Source: Sabulibacter ruber
GTDB taxonomy: Bacteria; Bacteroidota; Bacteroidia; Cytophagales; Hymenobacteraceae
Length of the DNA stretch: 64,000 nt
NCBI RefSeq assembly: GCF_017355955.1
Contig: NZ_JAFFID010000001.1
Span: 1,860,001 to 1,924,000, forward strand
Direction: 5' to 3'
Program-made: the position numbers and the translations under genes
In this document: positions 24,517 through 33,374 of the stretch, piece by piece
Numbering within the stretch: position 1 is the stretch's first letter
How the letters are laid out: the number at the start of each line of letters is the position of its first letter
Notes under the pieces: model-generated
The model's input: only the letters and a program-made list of their open reading frames with translations
What the model was told of the DNA's origin: nothing
Database searches by the model: none

Positions 24517-26256
24517 TTATTTCACGTCTAACTGCTCTAACTCGCCTTTCACAAAGTCCACCAGCGACTGGATGTACTCAGGGGAGAAATCGAAGCGAAT
24601 GCCGGCGGCGGCGTAGATTTCCCCAATGGTGGCGGTGTAGCCCAGGCTGAGGGCATTTTTGTAGCCTTCCAGCGCGGCTTCGGGCTCAGATTTGAAGCGC
24701 TTCCAGACGGCAACGGCACCCAACTGAGCCATGGCGTACTCCACGTAGTAGAACGGCACCTCGTACACGTGCAGCTGTTTCTGCCAGATGTACGGTTTAA
24801 TGTGCTCCAGGCCGCTCCAGTCTACTTCCTGCAGGTTGAATTCCTCAAAGATGCGCACCCAGTTCTGATGGCGCTCCTCCACGGTATGGTTGGGGTTCTC
24901 GTACACCCAGTGCTGGAATTTATCTACGGTGGCTACCCACGGGAACGTCTCCAGAACGCCTTCCAGGTGCTGGCGCTTAGCGCGTACCAAATCCTCCTGG
25001 TTCGGGAAAAAGATGTCCCAGTGATCCAGGGTAAGCAGTTCCATAGACATGGAGGCCAGTTCGGCTACCTCAGACGGTGGGTGCTTGGCGGCGTTCAACG
25101 GCAGATCACGGGTCAGGAAGGAATGCACCGCGTGGCCGCCTTCGTGCAACAGGGTCACTACATCACGCAGTGAGGAAGTCGCATTCATGAAGATGAACGG
25201 CACCCCTATCTCGTCCAGCGGATAGTTGTAACCGCCCGGGGCTTTGCCTTTGCGGGACTCCAGATCCAGGTGGCCCATTTCGCGCATGGTTACCAGGCAG
25301 TCGCCCAGGAAAGAATCCAGACGGTAGAAGATCTCGATGGTTTTGGAAAGCAGTTCGTCTCCCTGCTTGAACGGCTCCAGCGGAGGCTTCAGGCTAGGGT
25401 CTACGTCCATGTCCCACGGGCGAAGGGTGTCCAAGCCCAACAGTTCTTTGCGCTCCCGGTCCAGTTGGCGGGTGACCGGCACTACTTTCTCTTTGATGGC
25501 CTGGTGAAACGAGAACGTATCCTCAGGACCGTAGTCAAACCGGCCCAGGGCGGCGAACATGTAATCACGGAAGTTCTCAAAACCGGCGTTCACGGCTACC
25601 TGGTGGCGCAGTTGGATCAACTCGGTGTACAGATCATCCAGCTTTTCTTTATCTTCCAGGCGGCGTTTCTGAATAGCCAGGTAGGCTTCCTCGCGCACGG
25701 CCCGATCGGTTTGCTTCAGGCGGTCGGCGGCGCGTTGCAGGGTCATCTCCTCGCCATCCAGGGTCACCATCATGGCCCCGGCAATGGCGCCGTACTGCTG
25801 CTGCTTGGTGCTGATCTCGGTCTGCAGCGGAATGTTCTCCTCCCGGAACAGCTCAATGGCCCGGCGCACGCCCCGCAGATAAATGCGGAACCGCTGCTCA
25901 TCCAGCCCCTGCACGTACGGCGACTCCACCAACTTGCGGTTGAAGGCATCGTCATAGGGCGAGGCTTTGGGCTCAATCTCGGTCACGAAGAACTGGAACG
26001 CCTGGGTGAGCGCCTCGTCCTGGGTGTCGCAGGTCATCTTGATGTAGCGCCAGGCCAAGTTCTCAGAGAGCACGCTCTCCAGTTCGCTGCGGTCAGCAAT
26101 CCACTTTTCAAGATCTTCCTGCGAATTTATCGCACGGGTTTTCAGTTCCTCGAAGTAAGGCTCCAAGGCAGCCCAATCCGTTACCTCGAAATCTTCGGGC
26201 AGGTACTGGCGGGTTTTGCGCTGCGGCAGCGCGAGTGTTTTGGGGGTGTTTTCCAT
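24517..26256 (-). CDS. M3 family oligoendopeptidase (PepF-like)
   Basis: 579 residues from the ATG at 26256 (MENTPKTLALPQ); an ATG six codons earlier directly abuts the upstream stop codon. The zinc site is LLHEGGHAVHSFL (about 370-380), with the third ligand Glu expected in SMSMELLTLDHW. The family cuts short peptides in the cytoplasm. There is no signal peptide. It is 18 bases downstream of the reductase gene and probably co-transcribed with it. Confidence 0.93.
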   Translation of the reverse strand: MENTPKTLALPQRKTRQYLPEDFEVTDWAALEPYFEELKTRAINSQEDLEKWIADRSELESVLSENLAWRYIKMTCDTQDEALTQAFQFFVTEIEPKASPYDDAFNRKLVESPYVQGLDEQRFRIYLRGVRRAIELFREENIPLQTEISTKQQQYGAIAGAMMVTLDGEEMTLQRAADRLKQTDRAVREEAYLAIQKRRLEDKEKLDDLYTELIQLRHQVAVNAGFENFRDYMFAALGRFDYGPEDTFSFHQAIKEKVVPVTRQLDRERKELLGLDTLRPWDMDVDPSLKPPLEPFKQGDELLSKTIEIFYRLDSFLGDCLVTMREMGHLDLESRKGKAPGGYNYPLDEIGVPFIFMNATSSLRDVVTLLHEGGHAVHSFLTRDLPLNAAKHPPSEVAELASMSMELLTLDHWDIFFPNQEDLVRAKRQHLEGVLETFPWVATVDKFQHWVYENPNHTVEERHQNWVRIFEEFNLQEVDWSGLEHIKPYIWQKQLHVYEVPFYYVEYAMAQLGAVAVWKRFKSEPEAALEGYKNALSLGYTATIGEIYAAAGIRFDFSPEYIQSLVDFVKGELEQLDVK

Positions 26257-26274
26257 ATAACAGGAGAAAAACAA

Positions 26275-27357
26275 TTAACCAATCTCAATCACTACGTCGG
26301 CGGTAAGCGGGTGGCCAACGCAGTTCAATACATACCCTTGGGCAATCTCGGCATCAGAGAGGCCTTCGCGCTCATCTAAATGCACGCGACCGCTGAGGCA
26401 TTTGCCCATACAGGCGGTACATAGACCTGCCTGGCAGGAATAAGGTAAATCAATATCGGCTTTCAGGCCAGCTTCCAGGATGGTCTCATTTGGTTTCACT
26501 TCCAACTGATATTCCTGTCCCTCATAAATAATGGTAACGGTACGGACGATGATCTCGTCTGAGTCTGCCGCCGCGGTTACGTCAGCCCCGTGCTCCTCGG
26601 TGGAGGTAGGCGCGGTAAAGCTTTCTTTGAAGATCTGGTTGTTGGGCACACGCATGAAATGCAGGGCCTCGCGCACCTCGTTCATCATGGCCTCGGGTCC
26701 GCACATGTAGAAGCTTTCCTGCTGGTAACCGGGTACTCTCAGGTTCTCCAAAAGGCGCAACACCATGGTACGGTCCAGCAAACCAATGTGCTCCTGTGCC
26801 TCTGTGGCGTCTACAATAGACTCATTGAACACGTGCACAATCTTGAGGTTCTGCGGGTATTGCTGCTCCAGTTGCGCCAACTGGTCTTTGAAGATAACCG
26901 ATTCCAGGTTGCGGTTTCCGTACACGAGCGTGATGCGGCTCTGTGGTTCATGCTTCAGGGTGCTTTTGAGCATAGACATGAGCGGCGTGATGCCGCTACC
27001 ACCGCCAAACAGGAAAATATGGCGTTTCTGGGAGGCATCGGGCTTCAGGATGAAATTTCCCAGCGGCGCCATCACCTCAATGGTCTGCCCTACCTGGGCA
27101 TTATCTACCAGATAATTAGACATAAGGCCGCCTTCTACCCGCTTCACGGTCACGGAGAAATACGGCTCGCTGGGGATGCTGCACAAAGAATATGACCGGC
27201 GTACTTTCTGGCCGTTCACCGGCAAAATCAAGGTCAAAAACTGACCAGGGATGTATGGGATGTTGTTTTTGTCTGGATGGTCTAAATGAAGGGTGATGGC
27301 ATCTGATGTCTCTTGGGTGATCTCGGCCACCTTCATGGTATAATAAGCGTTGCTCAT
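26275..27357 (-). CDS. PaaE-like ferredoxin-fused NAD(P)H reductase
   Basis: 360 residues. The FAD-binding domain carries RRSYSLCSIP (near 55) and the NAD(P) domain carries FLFGGGSGITPLMSM (near 115) and YMCGPEAMMNEV. The C-terminal plant-type 2Fe-2S ferredoxin has CQAGLCTAC and a fourth Cys in LNCVGHP. This architecture is that of PaaE, the reductase of phenylacetyl-CoA epoxidase, and of related desaturase or hydroxylase reductases. No paaABCD genes are in the window, so the electron acceptor is unknown; a lipid desaturase or hydroxylase elsewhere is an alternative. Confidence 0.88.
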   Translation of the reverse strand: MSNAYYTMKVAEITQETSDAITLHLDHPDKNNIPYIPGQFLTLILPVNGQKVRRSYSLCSIPSEPYFSVTVKRVEGGLMSNYLVDNAQVGQTIEVMAPLGNFILKPDASQKRHIFLFGGGSGITPLMSMLKSTLKHEPQSRITLVYGNRNLESVIFKDQLAQLEQQYPQNLKIVHVFNESIVDATEAQEHIGLLDRTMVLRLLENLRVPGYQQESFYMCGPEAMMNEVREALHFMRVPNNQIFKESFTAPTSTEEHGADVTAAADSDEIIVRTVTIIYEGQEYQLEVKPNETILEAGLKADIDLPYSCQAGLCTACMGKCLSGRVHLDEREGLSDAEIAQGYVLNCVGHPLTADVVIEIG

Positions 27358-27533
27358 AGTTTGTATGTACGAAAAACGAGTAAGTTCAGCATTTACTGAC
27401 TCTAATTAAAGCAGGAAAGTTACAACATTTCATATACCAACCCGAACTTAGGCTAAAAAAAGCGGCCGTACGTTTGTTTTTCCTGTAACTTGCCACGTTC
27501 CTTTTTCACCAAAGTACGTTTCTGAGCCCTTTT

Positions 27534-28232
27534 ATGGAAAACGCTTCCAAACTGATCTCGCTCCTCTCCGCCCGCGCCTCGTCTTTCGCTTCCATCCTGG
27601 ATCATGACCTCAACGCCCCGGATGTGGTGAGGCTAGATTTTACCGCTGAAAACAAAGCCCTTCTGCAAACCGATTTCAAAGACACCGCTTCATTTGAGCA
27701 GTTTGTCTTAGAGATGCTGCGCCAGCAAAATGCAACGGTTGGAGTGGGAGGTTATTTTGAAAACCGGGTCATTTACCGCCGCAGCGAGCACTTTGAAGGA
27801 ACTGCCGAGTCCAGATCTGTGCACTTGGGCGTGGACATCTGGGCCCCTGCCCACCTACCTATCTACGCGCCCCTGGCCGGAACCGTCCACAGTTTCCAGG
27901 ACAACGACAACTTCGGGGATTACGGCCCTACCATTATCCTGGCGCATGAACTGGAAGGCATCACGTTCTACACCTTATATGGTCACCTTAGCCGTACCTC
28001 TTTGGAAGGTTTGTATGCCGGCAAACCCATTGCCGCCGGAAACCAGATTGCCACCATGGGCCCCTACCCCGAGAACGGTGATTGGCCCCCGCACCTGCAT
28101 TTCCAGGTCATGACCAACCTGTTAGGTAAAAGCGGCGATTTCCCGGGTGTCTGCGCGCCTTCTGAGGAAGGATACTACCGGCAGATTTGTATTGACCCGA
28201 ATTTGATTTTGGGATCACGGCATCTGCACTAA
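27534..28232 (+). CDS. M23 family metallopeptidase
   Basis: 232 residues with the LytM fold at about 95-215. Zinc ligands are visible: His and Asp in HLGVDIWAP, and the catalytic His pair in YTLYGHLS and PPHLHFQV. The family hydrolyses peptide cross-links of peptidoglycan. No signal peptide is seen at the N-terminus (MENASKLISLLSARASSF), which is odd for a cell-wall enzyme, so a cytoplasmic role or an unconventional route is possible. The start codon lies inside a palindrome-like sequence (27512-27548). Confidence 0.88.
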   Translation: MENASKLISLLSARASSFASILDHDLNAPDVVRLDFTAENKALLQTDFKDTASFEQFVLEMLRQQNATVGVGGYFENRVIYRRSEHFEGTAESRSVHLGVDIWAPAHLPIYAPLAGTVHSFQDNDNFGDYGPTIILAHELEGITFYTLYGHLSRTSLEGLYAGKPIAAGNQIATMGPYPENGDWPPHLHFQVMTNLLGKSGDFPGVCAPSEEGYYRQICIDPNLILGSRHLH

Positions 28233-28420
28233 CCTTCTTTTATGAAAAGTGTAGGCCTTTGAAAAGAAAGTCGAAACCAGGTAATTCCATTATCTTTTTA
28301 AGATCATGATTACTTAGCGTGAGAAAAGATGCCTTTTAACAGGTTATTGGTTAAATCCTGCTCAAATCATAATCGTCACTCCTTCATCTTAAAGTTATCA
28401 TCCATCATTCCTAATACTGT

Positions 28421-29209
28421 ATGTTTGAAGCCGACCGTTTTCTAACCCGCATCCAAGATTTCGCTTTGTTGTATGGCATCAAGATTCTGGTAGCCATCTT
28501 TATTCTGATTGTGGGGCTTTGGCTTATCCGGCGCATCACTGATTTCGCGTACCGTATCATGACCCGGGAGAATGTGGACCCGTCATTGCGGCCGTTTCTC
28601 AAGAATATCCTCAACATTGTGCTGCTGGTTTTGCTCATCATGGTGGTAATTGACCAGGTGGGCCTGGAGGTTACTTCTTTCATAGCCTTGCTGGGATCAG
28701 CCGGTCTGGCGGTGGGATTGGCTCTGCAGGGCAGTTTGGCCAATTTTGCGGGTGGGGTGCTGATTTTAACCATCAAGCCTTTTAGGGTGGGCGACTTTAT
28801 TGAGGCGCAAGGGCAGAAAGGAACCGTCTCGCTGATTAATATCTTCAATACCGTCATTAAAACCGAAGACAACAAGACCATCTATTTACCCAACGGTCCG
28901 CTGGCCTCAGCGGTAGTGGTGAACTATGACGTGGAGAACGTACGCCGGTTAGATGTGACCTACACGGTGGATGCCTCGGTGCCGCTGTCCAGAATCAGGG
29001 AAGTCCTCAACCGGATCATCGCCACTGATAAGCAGATCATCCAGGAACCGGCCCCATCGGTGGGAGTGGAAAAACTGGCTGGACAAACCATGACCTTGTC
29101 AGTGAAGGTGTGGGTGCAACGCGGAGATTACCGTTTTCAGCAGGTCTCTGAATCCCTGAATGAGAAAGTGAAAGAAGCTTTTGAGCAGGAAGGAATCGAA
29201 CTGAAGTAA
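28421..29209 (+). CDS. Small-conductance mechanosensitive channel (MscS family)
   Basis: 262 residues. Three membrane helices lie at about 15-40, 60-80 and 85-110. The pore helix is SFIALLGSAGLAVGLALQGS, with the typical Gly/Ala pattern, followed by LANFAGGVLILTIKPFRVGDFIEA. A beta domain and an alpha/beta C-terminus complete the protein. It opens under membrane tension to release solutes at osmotic downshock. It is a single gene with the minimal MscS architecture and no extra domains. Confidence 0.95.
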   Translation: MFEADRFLTRIQDFALLYGIKILVAIFILIVGLWLIRRITDFAYRIMTRENVDPSLRPFLKNILNIVLLVLLIMVVIDQVGLEVTSFIALLGSAGLAVGLALQGSLANFAGGVLILTIKPFRVGDFIEAQGQKGTVSLINIFNTVIKTEDNKTIYLPNGPLASAVVVNYDVENVRRLDVTYTVDASVPLSRIREVLNRIIATDKQIIQEPAPSVGVEKLAGQTMTLSVKVWVQRGDYRFQQVSESLNEKVKEAFEQEGIELK

Positions 29210-29267
29210 GGTTCGGCAAATAATCACAGTCTCAGAAAACGTATTTCCTCAAGCCGTAATTTCTCAT

Positions 29268-29331
29268 AAAAGCAGATCCCCGTTTCGGCGCTACTTCCTG
29301 GAAAATAGCGCTGAAACGGGGATCTGCTTTT
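29268..29331. terminator. Bidirectional terminator built on a dispersed palindrome
   Basis: A 26-bp stem (29268-29293 and 29306-29331, one G-T pair). The inner part CGTTTCGGCGCTA/TAGCGCTGAAACG belongs to the palindrome family. It lies between convergent mscS-like and lolE-like genes. Confidence 0.85.
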
Positions 29332-30544
29332 AATCAAACTTGATGGCTTTCACTGGGCTGATGCGGGCGATGAGGAAGGTGGGCAGCAGGACCGAAAGCA
29401 TGGTCAAAATAAAGGTGATGCCGTTGATGCCTACCCAAATGCGCCAATCCCAGTAGATGGGCACGGTGTCCATGTAGTAGTTTTCTGGGTCAAGCGGAAT
29501 GAGGTGGAAATAGTCCTGCACCAGACAGAAAAGCAGGGCCAGCAGGTTCCCGCCAATCAAACCGGCAATGGTGAGGCGCAGCCCTCGGTGTAGGAAAATA
29601 CCCCTGATTTGTCCGTTGGTGGCGCCCATGGCCTTTAAAGCGCCAATCATGTTGGTGCGCTCCAGAATCATGATAAACAGCGTGGACACCATATTGAACG
29701 TGGCAACAAACACAATCAGCACCAGAAAGATGATCACGTTCCGCTTGAGGAGCTCCAGCCAATCGAAGAGCTGGGCGTAGGTGTCGGTGATTTTCTCCAG
29801 TTGCAAATCGTAGTTCATCTTATCAAAGACCTGGCTCGTGACGGTATCAATCTGGGTGAAATCGCTTAACAAAATTTCGTAGCCGCCCACCAGGGAATCG
29901 GGCCACTGGTTTAAGTCCCGGATTTGCTGCAAATCGCCTAAAACGTACACGTTGTCAAATTCCTCCAGGCCGGTTTTGAAGATTCCTTTCACCTCGAACC
30001 TCCGCATGCGGGGCGGGTTCTGGATAAAGTAAAACAGCACGCGGTCGCCTACTTTCAATCTGAGCTTATCGGCCATGATCTGGCTCATCATGATCTGGTT
30101 GGAGGCGGCGGTATCGCTGAACTCCAGCACTGAGCCCGAGACCAGGTTGGCGCGCATCCCCCGGAAATCATAGGTAGAATCCACGCCCTTCAGCACCACG
30201 CCCAGCACTTCTTCCTCGGTTTTCACGATGGCCGTCTTACGGGCGAACGGCTGCAGGTGCGACACCCCGGGGATCTTGCGGTAATCTTCCAGGCCCGTGG
30301 AGGTGCCCATGGGATAGCCCTCAAAGGAATTGTTGGTGTCAAATTTGCTGATCTGCAGGTGCCCGCCAAAGCTGAAGATCTTCTCCTGGATCTCGTGGCG
30401 GAACCCTTCCAGGATCGCGAAAGACACAATCATGATAGCAATGCCTAGCCCTACGCTGAACTTTGCTATTTTTGTGACCGAGGCGGTAAAAGAGTCTGAT
30501 CGGGCGCCGGCCAAACGGCTGGCTATATATCGGGAAAGATTCAC
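29330..30544 (-). CDS. FtsX/LolE-type ABC transporter permease
   Basis: 404 residues. One helix lies at the N-terminus (IAKFSVGLGIAIMIVSFAILEGF), followed by a large periplasmic MacB-like domain (about 45-245) and three C-terminal helices with the FtsX pattern (IIFLVLIVFVATFNMVSTLFIMILERT and following). ALKAMGATNGQIRGIFLHRG contains the coupling helix. The family extracts lipoproteins from the inner membrane (LolCE type). The ATPase is not encoded nearby. It overlaps the inverted repeat of the terminator by two bases. Confidence 0.9.
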   Translation of the reverse strand: MNLSRYIASRLAGARSDSFTASVTKIAKFSVGLGIAIMIVSFAILEGFRHEIQEKIFSFGGHLQISKFDTNNSFEGYPMGTSTGLEDYRKIPGVSHLQPFARKTAIVKTEEEVLGVVLKGVDSTYDFRGMRANLVSGSVLEFSDTAASNQIMMSQIMADKLRLKVGDRVLFYFIQNPPRMRRFEVKGIFKTGLEEFDNVYVLGDLQQIRDLNQWPDSLVGGYEILLSDFTQIDTVTSQVFDKMNYDLQLEKITDTYAQLFDWLELLKRNVIIFLVLIVFVATFNMVSTLFIMILERTNMIGALKAMGATNGQIRGIFLHRGLRLTIAGLIGGNLLALLFCLVQDYFHLIPLDPENYYMDTVPIYWDWRIWVGINGITFILTMLSVLLPTFLIARISPVKAIKFD

Positions 30545-30593
30545 TTCGTCAAATTTGTGCTTAAAGATAGTTATCTGTACTTAAACTAAACCT

Positions 30594-31835
30594 ATGCTCT
30601 TCACTCTCCTCCGCACGGCAATGCTCTGCGCCACACTGGCCGGCGGCAAACCAGCCGCGTCAACGCCGGTGGCCAGTACCCCGGCAATCAGCCCGGAAGC
30701 GGCTAAAACAACTTTGGCGCAGCCTGTCCCGGCTTCGGCCACTCTCCTAACGGGCGCGCAGCAAACAGAGTTATACTTGCCGTACCTGCAGGGCAAGCGC
30801 GTGGGCATGGTGGTGAACCAGACCTCCACCATCGGGAAAACGCACCTGGTGGATACGCTGTTGAGCCGAGGCGTGAAGATCACCATGATTTTTGCCCCGG
30901 AGCATGGTTTTCGCGGCGATGCCGATGCCGGAGCCCACATCAGTAACTCCACCGACTCTAAAACTGGTTTGCCTATCCTTTCCTTGTATGGGAAGAACAA
31001 AAAACCCAGTGCCGAGCAACTGAAAGATGTAGACGTAGTTCTGTTCGATATCCAAGACGTGGGCGTGCGCTTCTACACCTACAGCAGTACCATGCACTAC
31101 GTGATGGAGGCCCTTGCCGAGCAGAAGAAGCCTATGCTGCTGTTGGACCGCCCTAACCCCATCGGGTACCTCATTGACGGTCCTATCCTGAAGCCGCAGT
31201 TCAAGTCATTTGTGGGCATGAACACAATTCCCATCTCGCACGGGCTTACGCTGGGCGAGTATGCTTTGATGATCAACGGCGAAAAATGGCTCCAAAACGG
31301 CGTGCAGGCCGAAGTGAAGATTATTCCGGTGAAGGGCTACCACCATAAAATGTTCTATTCGCTGCCTATCAAGCCGTCGCCTAACCTGCCCAACGACCAG
31401 TCCATTAAGCTGTATCCGTTCCTGTGTCTCTTTGAAGGGACTACGGTGAGCCAGGGCCGTGGTACGCACACGCCGTTCCAGGTAATCGGGGCGCCGTATT
31501 ATCCTGACAAAGCCTTCTCGTTCACGCCCGTGCCTATTCCCGGCATGTCCATGGACCCGCCGTACAAAAACCAGGTTTGCTACGGAAAAGACTTGACCAA
31601 CCTGAAACTGAAGGAGAATTTCACTCTCAGCTATTTACTGGACTTTTATCAGAAATCAGGGCAAAAAGAGAAGTTCTTCAACAACTTCTTCAAGAGCCTG
31701 GCCGGCACCGACGAGCTGCAGAAACAGATCATGGCCGGCATGAGCGAGAAAGAAATCCGGAATTCCTGGAAACCGGGCTTAGAGGCCTATAAAAAAATGC
31801 GCAAGCAGTACCTGCTTTACCCAGACTTTGAATAA
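30594..31835 (+). CDS. Exo-beta-N-acetylmuramidase NamZ-type (DUF1343) protein
   Basis: 413 residues. A short signal region and low-complexity linker (GGKPAASTPVASTPAISPEA) precede the domain. DUF1343 starts near residue 60 with GKRVGMVVNQTSTIGKTHLVD. It continues with IFAPEHGFRGDADAG, LPILSLYGKNKKPS and VVLFDIQDVGVRFYTYSSTM. This family includes NamZ, which removes N-acetylmuramic acid from non-reducing ends of peptidoglycan fragments. A role in wall recycling is likely. It is 5 bases upstream of fmt and probably in the same operon as fmt and the reductase gene. Confidence 0.9.
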   Translation: MLFTLLRTAMLCATLAGGKPAASTPVASTPAISPEAAKTTLAQPVPASATLLTGAQQTELYLPYLQGKRVGMVVNQTSTIGKTHLVDTLLSRGVKITMIFAPEHGFRGDADAGAHISNSTDSKTGLPILSLYGKNKKPSAEQLKDVDVVLFDIQDVGVRFYTYSSTMHYVMEALAEQKKPMLLLDRPNPIGYLIDGPILKPQFKSFVGMNTIPISHGLTLGEYALMINGEKWLQNGVQAEVKIIPVKGYHHKMFYSLPIKPSPNLPNDQSIKLYPFLCLFEGTTVSQGRGTHTPFQVIGAPYYPDKAFSFTPVPIPGMSMDPPYKNQVCYGKDLTNLKLKENFTLSYLLDFYQKSGQKEKFFNNFFKSLAGTDELQKQIMAGMSEKEIRNSWKPGLEAYKKMRKQYLLYPDFE

Positions 31836-31839
31836 CATC

Positions 31840-32781
31840 ATGCGGAAAGAAGACCTCCAGATTATTTTCATGGGCACCCCAGACTTTGCGGTGCCTTCGC
31901 TCCAAGCCCTTGTGGAAAACGGCTGGAACGTGGTGGCCGTGATCACCGCCCCCGACAAGCCCGCTGGCCGAGGCCTCAGACTGGTGCACTCGCCGGTGAA
32001 GGAAGTAGCCTTGCAGCACAACCTGCCCGTGCTCCAGCCCACCAACCTGAAGGACCAAGCCTTTCAGGAAGAACTCAGAAGCTTCAATGCCCATCTGCAG
32101 GTGATTGTGGCCTTCCGGATGCTGCCCGAAGCCGTCTGGAACATGCCGCCTTTGGGCTCGCTCAACATCCACGCCTCTCTGCTGCCGCATTACCGCGGAG
32201 CCGCGCCCATCAACTGGGCCCTCATCCATGGTGACAAAGAAACCGGCGTCACGTCCTTCTTCCTGCAGCACGAGATTGACACCGGCGACATCATCCTGCA
32301 GAAAAAAGTGACCATTGCCCCGGAAGACAACTTCGGGACGCTCTACGAGAAGCTGAAGCACGCCGGCGCTGAACTCCTGCTGGAAACCGTGGAAGCTATC
32401 GCCGAGGAGCGTACCCAGCCTTATCCGCAACCGCAACCCGCCGAGCCCTTGCGCATGGCGCCCAAGATCTTTAAACAAACATGCCAGATAGACTGGAACC
32501 AACCCGCCGAGCAGGTGCACAACTTTGTACGTGGTTTGTCGCCGTACCCAGCCGCGTGGACAGTGTTGGAAGGAAAGCAGTTCAAGGTGTTTTCAGGCCG
32601 AATTCTGGAAAACCCCGCTGAAACGGCACCCGGCACTTACACCACCGATGGCAAGAACTTCCTTCACGTACAATGCGGAGAAGGAACTGCTTACGCCGTG
32701 GAGGAACTGCAGATGGAAGGCAAAAAGCGGATGAAGATCCAGGAGTTTTTGCGGGGTTTCACGTTTCAACAAGCCGTATGA
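31840..32781 (+). CDS. fmt: Methionyl-tRNA formyltransferase
   Basis: 313 residues from the ATG at 31840; a TTG start at 31828 would overlap the previous gene. The formyltransferase core has FMGTPDFAVPSLQ, NIHASLLPHYRGAAPINWALIHGD (catalytic Asn and His) and the Asp of EIDTGDIILQ. The C-terminal OB-like domain begins near 215. It adds formyl to initiator Met-tRNA. It overlaps the next gene by 4 bases (ATGA). Bases 32590-32627 resemble the dispersed palindrome inside the coding sequence. Confidence 0.97.
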   Translation: MRKEDLQIIFMGTPDFAVPSLQALVENGWNVVAVITAPDKPAGRGLRLVHSPVKEVALQHNLPVLQPTNLKDQAFQEELRSFNAHLQVIVAFRMLPEAVWNMPPLGSLNIHASLLPHYRGAAPINWALIHGDKETGVTSFFLQHEIDTGDIILQKKVTIAPEDNFGTLYEKLKHAGAELLLETVEAIAEERTQPYPQPQPAEPLRMAPKIFKQTCQIDWNQPAEQVHNFVRGLSPYPAAWTVLEGKQFKVFSGRILENPAETAPGTYTTDGKNFLHVQCGEGTAYAVEELQMEGKKRMKIQEFLRGFTFQQAV

Positions 32782-33284
32782 TCGCCTTAGTAGTAGCCAT
32801 CGCGGAGAACCGCGTCATCGGGAAAGACAACCAGTTGATCTGGCATTTGCCCAAAGACCTGCAACATTTCAAAAAACTGACCATGGGCCACCCCATGGTG
32901 ATGGGCCGCAAAACCTTTGAAGCCATTGGCAAACCGCTGCCCGGCCGCACCTCCATCATCGTCACCCGGCAGGAAGACTACCAGGCTCCTGAAGGCTGCG
33001 TAGTGACGGCCTCACTGGAAGAAGCATTACAGGAAGGCCTCGCCCTGGACGAGCAGGTCATGGTAATAGGCGGCGGCGAGATTTACAAACAAGCCTTGCC
33101 GCTGGCCGAAGTGGTGTACCTCACTCTGGTCCACGAATCCTTTGACGGCGACGTCCTCTTCCCGGAACTGGAAGCCGATGCCTGGGAAGTAACCGAGCAA
33201 GAGGAACACCCGACCGATGAGAAACACGCGTATCCCTACACGTTTTTCACTTTCCGGCGGAAGGCAGTGTTTAGTAATAATTAA
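32778..33284 (+). CDS. folA: Dihydrofolate reductase
   Basis: 168 residues from the ATG at 32778, which overlaps the fmt stop as ATGA; a longer frame upstream is a shadow inside fmt. The conserved N-terminus is IALVVAIAENRVIGKDNQLIWHLPKDLQHFKKLT. NADPH-binding MGRKTFEAIGKPLPGR and VMVIGGGEIY, and substrate-site Trp and acidic residue, are present. It makes tetrahydrofolate, from which the formyl donor of Fmt is derived, so the coupling is sensible. Confidence 0.97.
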   Translation: MIALVVAIAENRVIGKDNQLIWHLPKDLQHFKKLTMGHPMVMGRKTFEAIGKPLPGRTSIIVTRQEDYQAPEGCVVTASLEEALQEGLALDEQVMVIGGGEIYKQALPLAEVVYLTLVHESFDGDVLFPELEADAWEVTEQEEHPTDEKHAYPYTFFTFRRKAVFSNN

Positions 33285-33374
33285 TGATTTAGCACTCAGA
33301 TTTTCAAATTATAGTATACATCAAAAGGATGTCTATTTACAAGTATCACCAAGCAGCTTAAAAGCACCATTTTA

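Noticed and set aside
25270..26379. 369-codon plus-strand frame over the M3 peptidase gene
   Set aside because: Antisense shadow with unlikely composition; the minus strand has the complete HEGGH peptidase.
28419..28426. TATGTTTG as a promoter at the mscS-like gene
   Set aside because: The box contains the start codon itself, so it cannot be the -7 element for the annotated start.
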